Shown here: piece after piece, positions 1 to 14,780 of the stretch | Numbering within the stretch: the first letter of the stretch is position 1 | How the letters are laid out: each line of letters starts with the position of its first letter | DNA from: Struthio camelus | Taxonomy: Eukaryota > Chordata > Aves > Struthioniformes > Struthionidae | Direction of reading: 5' to 3' | Length of the DNA stretch: 64,000 bases | Assembly: GCF_040807025.1 (NCBI RefSeq) | Contig: NC_090943.1 | Location: 26,193,213 to 26,257,212, forward strand | The notes under the pieces: model-generated | The model's input: only the letters and a program-made list of their open reading frames with translations | Told to the model about the DNA's origin: nothing | Database searches by the model: none | Translations under genes and position numbers: made by a program

Positions 1-657
1 TGGAGCACATGACATGCAAGAAGAGTCTGAGAGAGCTGAGTTTGCCGAGTTTGAGGAATGCTCAAAAGGAGCAGCAAGTTCAGGGTGGTTCCACCAGAAG
101 AAATGAGGCATGAGTCAAGGGCAACCCCAGCACAGGCAGCGCCCTCAACAACCAGGGCATAATCCCACCATATCTGAACGAGGCAGATGATCAGAGGTTC
201 TTCTCAATCTAAATTAAGCTATGTTTCTGTGTTGTGAAATTGTATTTCCTCATCTTAATGAAACTATGTAGTTGTTTTTTTGCTAATGAAATATCCTATA
301 AAATGGAATTTGGGTCAGTTGAATACTTCCATTTTAAAAAAAAATTAATTTATTAATATTAACATTAAAAATTAATAATTGGCCATCAGAATTGAAAGAT
401 ACCAATAGAAAGACAGAATGTTAGTGGCCGCTCTTATCTGATACATAATTTTTTGTTGTATGTGCATAAACTTATTCAATTTAGGATGAATCTTCTACTC
501 ATTATATTCCTGATAGTGGTACTTACTATTAAAGCCCAGTAGAAATTATGCCTCTAATTTTGTTATATTATTTGCATTTTATCTAACAGGTGCAAATGAT
601 ATAATTCATTCTAATTAAAATAATTTGGAGTTTGTTTGTTTTTTCAACTTTCTTTAG
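1..657 (+). other. CFAP69 intron sequence, no exon seen
   Basis: AT-rich sequence upstream of the first recognisable CFAP69 exon. It ends in a polypyrimidine tract and an AG acceptor at 656-657. I saw no convincing coding exon in it, so it is read as intron; the preceding CFAP69 exon would lie left of the window. Confidence 0.6.
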
Positions 658-2921
658 AAAGCAAAAAGGCTTCAGGAAAAGTCAATAAAGGCTTCCAGAT
701 CTAAATCAAAGTCCCAGAACGTAGCAGTCCATTCTACTGATATTAAAGGCCTTGGTACAACAGTAAGTAATCCCAAATTACATTGATTTATTTTCATAAA
801 TAGGGTTTATTCTGCTTGTATATGTGCTGCTCCTTATGCTTTCTGTTGATTTTTATGCTGACAAACTGCAAGCATGTAAGAGAGAATCTTTATCTCCTGT
901 AGCTGAAAGTTCTTTAGGGATGAAAAGAATCAATGTCTGCAGGAAAAGGCACTAACAAAAAGTCTTTTATATCTCCGTATATCTTACTAATTAAGCCTAC
1001 AAAGACTATGAAAACATGCTGCAAAAACTCTTAGTAGAGGAATTACCTCCATCTTATTTTTAGATGTATGCACAAGGCAATGTATCCAGTATGATGGCCA
1101 AGCACCACTTCCCCCTTCTTATATATCCTAACAACAAGCGGTTGGTCAGAATGAGAATCAGATCTGAAAGTTACTCAGAAAAAAGCGTGAGCAAGATGGT
1201 CCCTATGTTACTTGACAAGGACCTCTTACGGGAAAGCCTTTCCTAAAAACCATGCTTGAGATCAAGACCTTTTTCATTTAGTACTGGGTAAATCTGTGCA
1301 ATGCCTAATACAATCAGTAAAGGTGTCCTTTCTAGTTGCCTGAGTGTTTGCAGATGAGCCATCCATTACATCTGCAGGGAATTTTTTTTTTCTCGTTTCT
1401 ATCTCTTAATTTAAGCATGAAAAGATACAAGGGGTGTAACAGTGTAACTGAATGTTGAGGTTTGACAAGCTGGGGTAAAGAAAAGGGATGATATAAAGAA
1501 AGGGGATGATTTCAGAGTGCTGGAGCAGGAAAATTATCTTTGCTCTAAACTTATATGAACACATATGAAGGGACACATCTGTGAATGTAAGATGATGTGG
1601 AATAGATGTGGAAATGATGTAGAAAAAAGATTTAGGTGCATGGATGTGCCGGTATGACTGTTCATCAGGTATATTTTACAGAAAGAATCTGAAAAGTTTA
1701 GATACAAACACCAGTATTCTGGAAACGGTTAGCAGAGAGAAATACATAGCTGGATTTTTGCATTAGAGTCTTGGGCCTCAAGACAAGATTATTCACTTCT
1801 TTGGAGAGAGAGGATTTAACAGGAAAGTATCTTCATAGTTCTATAATCAATGCTTCCGCAGCTGTAGACAGAAACAAGGAAGAGGTTAGTGCATTTTGAA
1901 GGAATATATTAAGAAAATGAACTCATCAGCAACATCAGATAAAATTCCTTAGCTACCTTGCATGGAAGAATTACAAGTGACAGCTCCTGCTGGCATTTTT
2001 TTCATGAACCGGTCGTTTTTCTCTCTCTGCTAAACATCTTCATTAGCTAAGGTGCTTATTGCCAACAAATCAAGATCATATAATTAAACACAAGCCACAT
2101 GTGCTCAAAGAGTTGCACTGTTTGTTTTAGCAGATCATGGTTAGAAGATAGAGTTGTCACTCAAGGATTTTTATTCGAAGGCCTGAACATGTTCAGTATA
2201 AAAAATAGTAATGAGACTGAAAAATGTATATCTCCTTCAGTCTTGGCAGCTTGCGTTTTTCCTGGAGCAGTGGGTTCAGGCAATTGCAGACTGAGATAAG
2301 CACTTGCACACACGCTTGCCCCTCTGTCTGTCTCTCTCTCTTTTTCTCTCTCTCTCTTTCTCTAAGTACTAAGGTATAATGAAAATCTGAGAACAAAAAC
2401 TGTGAATAATATTATGTACAAATCCCAATAGCAGAATACATTGCACAGCAAACATCTCCTGTAATAAAGGCTTGATTTTCTTTTTGTCTATTCTGAAGAT
2501 CAGACATGAAGGCCTAAAAGAAAAGTGCATAAGGGTACTTGCTGAGAAAACACTCTCTTCTTTTTTATTGATGGGAACAACTTGTGATTTTAGTACAGAG
2601 GGTAGTTTGAGTGGACCTAGGAAACCTCAACATGCATCTCCACCCACTGAAAAATATTTTCAAGAGATCAGCTCATAATTTAACTCTCATCGTATTTTAA
2701 ATACTAACACGAATGTCAAGCAATTGATTTGTTTTGTTTTTCAGATTGGATCTGGTTGCTTAGTAACCGTAGAAAGTACACCTCCTCAATTAGTTGGAGG
2801 GCCACTGGCTGATACAGACCTTGCTCTTAGAAAGCTCTCTGTTCATGGAGGAGCCTTAAAAAAGATCAAAAGAGTTAAAATGTTGGACTCATTCAAGAAA
2901 AATTCGGTATCAGTAAAATAA
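658..2921 (+). CDS. CFAP69: CFAP69, last two coding exons (partial gene, 5' part outside window)
   Basis: Two exons are visible. The penultimate one is 658-762 (35 codons, lysine/serine-rich, KAKRLQEKSIKASRS), with an AG acceptor at 656-657 and a GTAAGT donor at 763. The last is 2745-2921 (58 codons plus TAA at 2919-2921), with a TTTTTCAG acceptor. Both are in phase 0 and join without a stop. The last exon contains STPPQLVGGPLADTDLALRK followed by a basic tail ending FKKNSVSVK. CFAP69 is a cilia- and flagella-associated protein needed for sperm flagellum structure and olfactory cilium function. The assignment rests on this conserved-looking C-terminus and on synteny: CFAP69 lies just before FAM237B, GTPBP10 and CLDN12 in other tetrapods. 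Only the C-terminal 93 residues are in the window, so no domain can be judged. Confidence 0.82.
2321..2363 (+). repeat. CT/TCTG-rich microsatellite in last CFAP69 intron
   Basis: A pyrimidine-only simple repeat of TCTG and CT units with short T runs. It lies about 380 bp upstream of the terminal exon, too far to be its polypyrimidine tract. Confidence 0.85.
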
Positions 2922-3005
2922 ATATTATTCTGAACAGTGCTTTTAATTTTTTAGTTAACATTATGTGTATTTCAGATACAGGATACAGTCTATTTGTAAA
3001 GCTTT

Positions 3006-3087
3006 AATAAACTGCATAGAAGTTCTTAAGAGTAAAATTATTTTTTGTCTTACACTAATGCAAACATAGTGATGGTTTATTAATAAA
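3006..3087 (+). terminator. CFAP69 polyadenylation signals
   Basis: Canonical AATAAA hexamers occur at 3006-3011 and 3082-3087, 85 and 161 bp after the CFAP69 stop. A further AATAAA overlaps the stop codon at 2917-2922. The 3082 copy is followed by a GT-rich stretch at about 3113-3127, so a short 3' UTR ending near 3,105 is the best guess. Confidence 0.6.
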
Positions 3088-3129
3088 GTATCTCACACAG
3101 TATGGTCCAAAGGTGTGTTGCGTCTGATA

Positions 3130-6100
3130 ATTTTGTGTGCTAGTGTCAGGTTACCCTGATCCACTATCAGTACGTCTACTATTTAGATTTCCCTCTTTTG
3201 TTGACAAAAGTAACACTCTCTACACATTGCAGTGTAAGAATCGCCTTCTTTGAGCAGGCTGACGAACCTTCACCTAAATACATTAGTTCATTCTTTTGGA
3301 TGCTGTACCCGCGTGGTGTTTGTCCAAGTCCGTTTTGTTTCTTGAACTGCTGCCTTTAGCATCAGGATTTCTGAATTCTGTTCTCTCAGTTTGCAGCTAA
3401 AGACTCACTAAGAAGCTGGTTTGTGTTAACAGTTTCTGTAAGCCTGTTGTGGTGACCTGCTGAAATATCCTGCTCTTCATGGATTTCTCACAACTCTTTA
3501 ACTAATCTTACTGTTCTAATTATTTCATGGATTATTGCCCATATTCCCTCTGATGAAAACTACCTATTCCACCGTAGCATCTCTAGAATACCAACAAAAA
3601 CCTCATAGAAGAAGCTGTTTTCTATAGACGACTGTTTCTGAGGTGTTATCTCCTTCCCTAACTAGGGCATAGCCAGAATTTGGTGAGAGATGCATTGATA
3701 GAGCAGGATTTCCTGAGGCCATTATCTCATTTTAAAATTAGTTACTGTCCAGCAGTATGGCATAAATTGCAGTGACATTGCAAGGTGTTTTATGACATAC
3801 AAGTTGTTGTATGTGGTCTGTTGCTTATGCATATAAGGAGCCTTTTGAGAAAAAGTTCAAGTTTTCATTTTGTTAAAAGCAACCTTAAAAGACTGGAAAT
3901 AAATTTGAGGTAATCACGTAGAACTTGGTTTTGAACTGCCCTTTTTACTTCCTGGAAGAGGGATAGGCTGCACGTGTATTAGTTTTTCTTCACAATATGT
4001 TTGTTCCTATGACAAGAAGTAGCAGTGCCCGGATTAAAAATGAAGGCAGAGATTTTTGTTCAAGAATTATCTACTTCATTTCTATAAAAAGAATCCATAG
4101 GAAATAATGGCATAAAACAAAGCAGCCATATGGGATGGCACTTAAACTTTAGAAACATCTCAACAGGTTTAGTTTCCAGAAATCAGAAGCATTTTCTCAT
4201 GAACAGGTTTGTTAAACATTGCATTGTAAAGTAAGACAGCCATCTATTACTTAAAGTTAGAGAAATTAAATTAAACTGTGCTAATTTTATTTCATTTTTA
4301 TGTTTGCGCTTTGCTCATTGAAAATTTTTAAGTATAACCTGGCTTTGTTGTGACTTTTTTTTCCCAAATTCATCTGCATAACATTTAAGGATGTTTTGTT
4401 AAACAAGCCTGCGTGTGCTTTCTGCATGCCAGAAAGATAAGCTAAAGTATATAGAGCTTTACTAACTGAAGTCTTGTGTGTCAGGTAAAGATTGCTCAGT
4501 TATATTTGTATTTCTTTGACACAACTCTTCATCTACTATCCTGCTTTATAGGTGTCATAGACAATATGAAAATGTATCTATATGCTGGGGCCACAAGAAA
4601 GTATGCTTAATTGTCTTTCACAACTGAAAAATACATTTTTGGCTAGAAGAACGAAGGGTGTGTCATTTACAATTTTTTTAATATAAGTTTGCATATATGC
4701 AAATGTGTGGGTGACACATTATTGCTAACAGCAAGGCACTGCTCTGTTTTTTCGAAATGCACGTTCAGGACTCGCATGCAAGTCCTTCCAATTTCTGAGC
4801 AAAAGTACAGCAGTGCAGTGTGGCCACTGTATGGATATAGTATGATCTTTTAAGTGGAAATCAGCATATATTGATGCTTCTGTAACAATTTTAAATCAGG
4901 AGCAGAGTGAGCCCCACAGCGTTCCTCCCACACGTGCACTGTGCTTTGGTTACAGGCACTCCAATGTCACTGGCAGGTAACTGGTTCTCTTAAACCTCCA
5001 TTGCATTACAAACACACACACACACACACACGCACACACAAAAGGTCTAGCACAAGTTTCTCCTGAGAATCCACCAGCTAAAAAGGTCACCAGTCTGAAG
5101 GGGGCAGGCAGGAATGAGTTCTTTTCTCTTTCAGGTTGCACAATGGGTAAGGAGCGGCAGTGCAGGTTCAGGATAGATGTTAGGAAACAAATGTTTTAAT
5201 AGTAAAGATAGTTGTGCATTGCACAGGACTGAGGTGGTGGCATCTCCATCACTGGGGTATTGTGAGGGATCAGGCAATTTTCCAAGTCTCTTCCAGATTG
5301 ATTTTTATGTTTATTGATCAAATGTATTGAACTTGGACCTTAAACTCGTCTTACAAGATGTGTATTCAATATTGCATAGTTGCAGCTAGTCTAGGACACC
5401 TTCTACAAGAATTCCAGTGCGGCAATCCCACCGCACATCACCTGTTTGAGCATTCTGGAGCAAATTATGCAAGAAGCTAAACACCCTTGTCTCCTACAGA
5501 AAACTAAAGAGAACAAAGGTGTACAGCACAGGAAAGATGGGGATTTAAAAATATATATAGGATACCTTGCTCTGGCATTCAACTCAAAGATCAATCTATT
5601 AGAAACGAGCATGAAACGCTACATTTAAAGTCACTACAGTTTTACATTTCTGTAGGTGAAAAATAATTTCTTTTGTAGTCATGAACAAGGGAAACATATA
5701 TGGTTGTATGACAGTTGAAACTCTATTTGTTATAAGACAATAAAATACTGATTTATAAACTGAATATCACAGGAACAGGTTGAAAGATGGCTCTCAAATA
5801 GCCACTCATCATGATTTGTCATTTTCTGAAGCTGCTGGTTTTGGATGTGTCATGACTCTATTTTTGCTCGAAAGAAGAGTTGTACTTAAAATATGTGTGA
5901 GATCAGGATCTTACAGTGATATTCATGAATGAGAGAAATTTCTAACTTCTTTTATATCCTCTCTAGAATACTCTAAGAGAAATATTTCGTAAGAATCATT
6001 TCAATATTGTATTCAACTTAGGTGAACATTAACAAACCTATGAGCACTGTTGGATATGTTATGCACCATATATGAGCTAGGCATTGTATGTAGTGGATTT

Positions 6101-7985
6101 CTTGTTACTTAAGGAGGTATATGAGCTGTTAATGCATGACTACTATTTTTGAGTGATGCGTACTGTCTTCTATAATAATGAAACCCAGCTGGCATCTCAC
6201 AAAGGGCTAGACCGTAATGGGCTCTGAACAAACTGTGTTGCAAAGGAGTAAAGCAGAGAACAGCCCGCATCTCTGAGTGTCCCAGTTTGTTATCAGGTTT
6301 TCTGTGCACAGGAGAAGTGGGTTATCTAGATGGTTAATCTCCTGGTATTAGCTTACCCATGCTGTACGGTATCTTGTAAAGGGAGCAGATCTCAAGCCAA
6401 TCACTCCCTCTTTCAAACCAATTTGTGCATGAGACAACTGTGGTGTTGCCTGGAAGGACAAGAATAGATTAGATTCCCTAATTTACCTTGGTGAATGCAT
6501 AGGAAAAGAGCAGTTTTGTGAAAGTCCTCTTCTTGATATAATATAATAATGTTTCTTGCAAATGACATATTAATGGACAAGAATGAGAAAATGACTATTA
6601 TTCAGTCCTTGTTACATAGAAAAATATTTTAATTAATCTTTAACCTAGGCTAAGCATGATAAAATACAAAGTTTAGACTGCACAGGACATTACAACAATC
6701 ATAATCCTACCCTGTAACTCAGTGTTGCACTTTTTTTGCAATTGTTCAAAGTAAAGCTGATGGATTGTACGTGCAAGACACTGACTAAAATGTGCTTGTT
6801 GACATTGTCTCCATTGCTAAATGTATAAAAATATATTGGGTTTCCATCAACATTAACGTTTTAAAAAAGAGTTGTTGGAAAAGATGGACCTCTGCAAAGA
6901 TATAACACTGGTTCAAATAGCTTACCTGGGAGAACAAAGGTATTGAATCAAAACACAGAATTATTCACACGTGCCCTGGGAAAAAGACAGCTTGGTAGAT
7001 TGAGAGAAAGGGAAGCAAAGGTGACAACAGGGGCTTGAAGTACTTCTCAGCTTAGCAATGATTAAGTACTTTATACAGCAAGAGAAAAAAAAGGAGGGAT
7101 TCCCCCAATCAATGGGTTTGCCTAAGCGTCTAAAGTACACGCTGTACTTTTGTGCTCCATTTTGATTTTGTCTTGCTGAGGTATCTTAATTGTTCTCCCC
7201 TTTTGGCCTGAAATGGGTTGGTGAAAGCTGACCCTGCAAGGATGTGTAAGAAAGCTAGTTATTTTCAAAGCAATACGTCTAGGAGTGCTAGGATTCCATG
7301 ATCTCCATATTCAGTCTGGAAATCTTAAACTCTTGACTGGGTACATCAGAAGAAAAATCTACTATGTTACATGGGCAGGGGAGGATGGTCTTTTGCAGGG
7401 AGGAGGAAGGAAGCCACCTCTGGTCTAAGATTGGTTAATAAAGTAGAAAACCAATCACCTATATGATTTCAGTTCACACTTATCCCAGACCAGTACAATC
7501 GGAGTTTGTCACTGTTGACTAACAGTGACTATGAGCTCACCTTATACGTCAACAGTTTTAACAGGAAGGAAAACATTCAAGTGACTGGGGACTTGAACTT
7601 CCCTGCTCACGTACAGATGATTCCTCAAAGTTAGGACTGAAGTCAGTTTACTAGGAAACTTTCAGTATTGTTATGTCATTTATATGTACATAGCGATAAA
7701 CAGAGAATGGAGCATCCATTTACACGCACTCCCACATGCACACCCATAATTTTTAATGCTTTGTTAAATATAGAAATTTAGTACCTGAGCTACTTTTGAC
7801 TCATGCATTGTGAAAATAGCTACCACTGAAAGATGCAAATACATTTGACAAGTAGAAACCAAAAAATGTAAATGACAAACACTGAAGTATCTGAACAATT
7901 AAAGACAAGGATGGAACAGTGGTTCAGTTTAATGTCAGTACACAGTAGACTAACAGCACGTATTATAGTTACCTTCTAAAGTTCT
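3130..7985. other. Intergenic region between CFAP69 and FAM237B
   Basis: AT-rich non-coding sequence between two convergent genes. It holds a CA microsatellite at 5012-5040 and a weak trace of an old LINE endonuclease near 7.5-7.63 kb. No open reading frame in it has conserved-looking residues or splice context. Its downstream end may include the FAM237B 3' UTR: an ATTAAA-type hexamer on the - strand lies at 7928-7933. Confidence 0.6.
5012..5040 (+). repeat. (CA)n microsatellite
   Basis: About 14 CA units with a single CG interruption near the right end. Likely polymorphic. Confidence 0.9.
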
Positions 7986-10461
<2,476 letters not shown>

Positions 10462-10740
10462 CTGGAGAAAAGGAAAGAAATTCCTGAACGGGCTGCAAGT
10501 GTCCAGCAGTTGCTTGATGCTCCGACGACGTTGGGATTACGCTGCACAGAGCCTGGGAAGACGCCGGCACTGGCTATGCAGCAGCAGCGGCAGCGGCAGC
10601 AGCAGCAGCAGCATTAACTCAGGTCAGTGGAGGAGAGAGGGAGCTCGTGGTGGAGAGCCCCACCTCTCTCGGCAGCAGTCACCGAGTGTCAGCCCAGACC
10701 CCGGCTCTGGGGTCTCACCTGCAGAATAGCTCTCACTATT
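10462..10740 (-). promoter_or_regulatory. GC-richer block with donor-like site: candidate FAM237B 5' exon/promoter
   Basis: A locally GC- and CpG-richer patch in AT-rich surroundings. On the - strand it ends in a CTCCAG/GTGACT donor match at about 10,462. It also contains an interrupted GCA/GCG trinucleotide run at 10,578-10,612. Position and strand fit a noncoding first exon of FAM237B, but no transcript evidence is available and a lncRNA start is equally possible. Confidence 0.3.
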
Positions 10741-10743
10741 GGA

Positions 10744-10745
<2 letters not shown>

Positions 10746-10798
<53 letters not shown>

Positions 10799-10816
10799 CC
10801 TCTGTGTGTGTGTGTT
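10746..10816 (+). repeat. (GT)26 microsatellite with interrupted extension
   Basis: A perfect run of 26 GT units at 10,746-10,797, then a short interruption and further GT units to about 10,815. It generates spurious Val-Cys and Thr-His repeat reading frames on both strands. Confidence 0.95.
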
Positions 10817-10891
10817 GGGGGAAGGGGAGACACAGAGGGCTGACATAGGAATAGCAAATTTCCTTTCTCCAAATCAGTAACATGAATGCTT

Positions 10892-10909
10892 CCCCCCCCC
10901 CCCCCCCCC
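10892..10909 (+). repeat. Poly(C) run of 18
   Basis: Eighteen consecutive C, about 95 bp after the GT microsatellite. Length is prone to sequencing and replication slippage. Confidence 0.9.
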
Positions 10910-12257
10910 ATTTTATAAGCCCAAGTTTCCATCTGCTAGCCTGCCTGCCTGCCAGAACATAAACCGGAAACTTTTTGAAGCAATGGAAAACAGACCTGCA
11001 GTAGAGAATTTACAGCACAGTGGGCACCTAATATTCCAGTTCTCTTTCCGTAGAAACTCCCTGACTTGAGGTTAATTTTATACTATGATTAAAAAATCTC
11101 TAGCAACCCAGTTGCCAGCATCTCCAGAGAGAAATTTCCAATATCATTTTATTTGTACTTGACAACAGCCCCTCAGAAACACTAGCGCCAGCACCAGGGC
11201 TGTGAGCTGGAGTTTATGTCCCATGGCTTGCAACGAGGAGCAGCCCAGCTATGCCATTTTTTAAAGACTCCTCTTTTCTACTGTTTTGTTTTCTTTCTTA
11301 CTAGTTACCTTCTGTGCTAAGGAACTAGGCTTGTGTGCACATTTAGAAGAGTCCCATTTCCTTCTAGGAAGAGAGGCTTATGAAGGAGTCCAGTTTACTT
11401 AAAGTCTGAATTATTTTTTCCAATGCTGAAAACATTCTTTCTCATTCTTTTACGTTCTTATAACAACTGGTTGTGATGTCCGATCAGACACCGAAGCATA
11501 AGACTGAAAATAAGGACACAGATTCTAGTTCCTGCTGTTGTGGATTTTCCATGTATCTATATAAAAGTCCAATAACTTCTATATCTTGCTAGTAAAATGA
11601 GGTTAAAAATGCCATTTTAACGTAGAGGGCTGTCATGAAGCCCAGAGCATTAGAAGTTGTAAAAGGCCTTCAATTCCTTTGATGGTAGATGCTCTTTTAG
11701 TGCAAAGTCTACTCCTAAGGTCAAATTTATTTACATAAATTTGCAGTTCTGTTTCTCCCTCAGTCTTGGCACTTCTTATTGAATAGCTCAGGCAACTCCA
11801 CACTCAGCAAGATGGTTTTCTGGGCTTAATTCTAGGTATTCAACACAGAGGTGTGCCTAATTCAGGGTAGGTTGTCCAAAAATTAGATTCTGCAAAGATA
11901 AGGGTTTTTATGGCTGTCCCGTCTTTTTAATTAGTGTTTTGATTTTTTCACACAATTTTTCTAATTTTTCAACCCATATTCAAATCGCCTCTTAGATCAT
12001 CACGGAAAAAGGATTGGTGATGTTCTGAAATGCAATTTCTTTTTGACAGAACTCTTCATACGTTGCATACATGCTATCTAAACTCTCCAAGGAGACTTTC
12101 AAGGAAGGTTAACAGTCTTTCCTCTTCAAAGGCACTTAAGTCTATTCCAAGTTTGTCAAAGTAAAACCACTAGCATCCACCACTACTGAACTCCAAGCAT
12201 TTTCACAAGTGTACTATAATTCTGTGCATCTTTCTAACCTTCTGTTGTTAGTGGTCA

Positions 12258-12319
12258 GATTTTAATCCTGGATTTAGTTGCCTGGTGAGATTATAATCCT
12301 AGATTTAGTTGCCTCTCTC
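12258..12319 (+). repeat. Imperfect 31-bp tandem duplication
   Basis: Two adjacent copies, starting at 12,258 and 12,289, share AATCCTRGATTTAGTTGCCT with one R difference and minor changes around it. A simple local duplication. Confidence 0.75.
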
Positions 12320-14750
12320 TGTGTAAGTAAGTCACGAAATTCCTGCCATTGGGGAAATGTAATAAAATCAGTTATAAAAAATAAAAATGCTATTGATCAT
12401 GCCTCAGAAATGTTCCTAAACATCTATGCCCACTTTTACACTAACTTACTGCGTCTGAAACAGTGTTCCCCTGCCTTTGCTGGTGTCTCAGGGCATCCCC
12501 TCACCTGGCTGATCTGTAGTGCCTTGTCTCTTAGCAGAGAAGAAGAGTTCATAACCTGAGCAGTACTGCCTAAGGGATTTCCTGGCCCTTTTCACATTGT
12601 ATCTACACGGAAAGAAGCTGCTTTACTTCTCCCTCACCTACTGAGAGCTGGAAGTGGCTCTCAACAAGGGGAAAGGTTGGGAATTCCTATCCAGTGCCGG
12701 TTGTACCATTGCCTTGCCATGTGGTCGGGAGTGAGACGCTTAAGTTTAAATTACACTTCATCCTTGGGTCTGGATGGTCGCTCATGAAGAACAGCTTGTA
12801 TGCCTGGGGCCTTTAACCAGTGCAATTTCCTCATCTATTAAGTTAAGATACTAGAGTCTGTCCCAAGTGCTGTGAAGGTCTACGAATGTGAAGTGTTTCA
12901 AAGACATATGGTGTGAGGAGTGCTGAACAGAGTTACTCTGTAGAACCAAATTTGAAAGCCGAAAGAAAATACTCACACACGTTTAATTAGAAGAGCAGTT
13001 TCTTTTTCATATACCATCATTCTAGGAAAATTGGGAGAAAAATCCTTTATCTTCAAGTACTGTTTAGATAACTTAAAAACAAGGGCTCTGGATGTCATCA
13101 GGTACCTGAGGCACTGACAAGCGCTGGGCTGCCCCGCAGCTTTGCTCCATCTCCTTAAAGAAGAGACATGAAATTTCAAGTGGCTGCTGTTCAAAGGACC
13201 ATCAAAATGTTTCATCTGACTAGCAGCAGCAGCAAGGACTTCACTCTGGAGCTCTGAGTCCACACAGAATTCAGGCACCATTGAGCCTGCACACAAAACC
13301 AACAGCTCTCTTTAAGGTTGTCTGTGTAGTTTGGCAGTAGTAAATCTTTTGCATCATATATTGCCTGAAGGAACCTGGTTTGTGCTATACTGGGAGATGT
13401 CTGGTGAAACTGCATTACTAGCTCTTCCTTTCTTGAATTTGAGCATCACCAACAGATCAAGATTATAATTGAAACTTTATTTTTCCATGCAATACATTAT
13501 CATATATGAATAATAATATACATAGAACCAAAATGTCTGAAGCACTTAAGCATGTAAAACTGCCAGTAGTCCTAGTTCCAGAGAACCTCCTATCTTTAAA
13601 GGCAGTGCTGATGAAAATATAGGACAACTATGAAGTAAAATTGGATCTATTATGGTTTCATAATATGCTTTGGTAGAACAGGACAGGACAGGAACAGCTT
13701 GTTCTTTTACATGGATATGTAACAATTTCTGTCATGAAAACAATGTATACAGTATTAAAGGCAAATAAAAAGCTGCTTTGAAAGTAACAACATTTAGAAC
13801 AACTCCAGGTACCTTCTAGAAGCCTTTCCAGCACTACTGATGTAAATATTGGTTTCAATAACTATGTTTAAACCTAAATAACTTTAAGAAGAAAACATCT
13901 AGAAGGCTGGAATGTAGTTAGCTTATCTCTAAACTTTTTGTATCATTAAAAGACGCTAAAGCTGTAGTAGATGCAATTACTCCTTGAAATTCTGAAGAAG
14001 CATTAATAACCGAGGAGATTAAAGCGTTAGGAAGGTTATACAGGGAACTTGCCTTTTAAAAAGCTCATTCACATTATTAAGCAAAATAGTTTTCAGTAAG
14101 TTTTCAAATTAGGAGAGCTTTTCCTCTTTCTGTTTGCTTTATGGAGTATCAAATTTATTAATAGGATTAATCTTGCAGTTGAAATAACCACAATTTCAAA
14201 GGTATTTAAAAGGCATTTGAGGAAGAAGGTAGGTAGCAACTTCAGCTATTACTTCTTGTCATTTAGTTCCCATTTATAACATTTAGGTGCATTAGCACAA
14301 GATACTGGTGTAAGCACAGTGATTTCCATTTATTCCAACAGCCACTGACGTCAGTCCTCAGTTCCTTTTCTTCATCATACAAGTTTATTTTTATCAAATG
14401 CGCTTCCGTTGCTTTCTGTAATCATCTAGTTAATAAATCCACCCTTTTAACTTTAAAATGAGGTATTCCCAGAACACAACTATAGAAATCAAAATGATGA
14501 GAAATGGATTATTCTTAGGACATTTTTTTTAAATAAAAATGCTGTTCTCATCTCTTTTTGAAGTCCTGTGTCATCAATAATGTTTTCTTAAAAGCATTAA
14601 GAACTCACTCACATGAAAACTCTTTGATAATATCTAAATATTCACCTCCCCAAGTGAGAACTGTTTTGAAGGTTAATTTTCATATTTCGTTTTCATTTAT
14701 TATTATATATGCTTGACAGTAAAGCACTCAGACCTCATAAACTATGTGAG

Positions 14751-14780
14751 AGTGCCATCTAGAACAGTGCCATCTAGAAC
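14751..14780 (+). repeat. Perfect 15-bp tandem duplication
   Basis: The unit AGTGCCATCTAGAAC occurs twice with no gap (14,751-14,765 and 14,766-14,780). It looks like a recent slippage event. Confidence 0.9.

Noticed and set aside
10624-10932. Reading frames with Val-Cys or Thr-His repeats on both strands
   Set aside because: They are translations of the GT microsatellite and its flanks, with no conserved sequence outside it.
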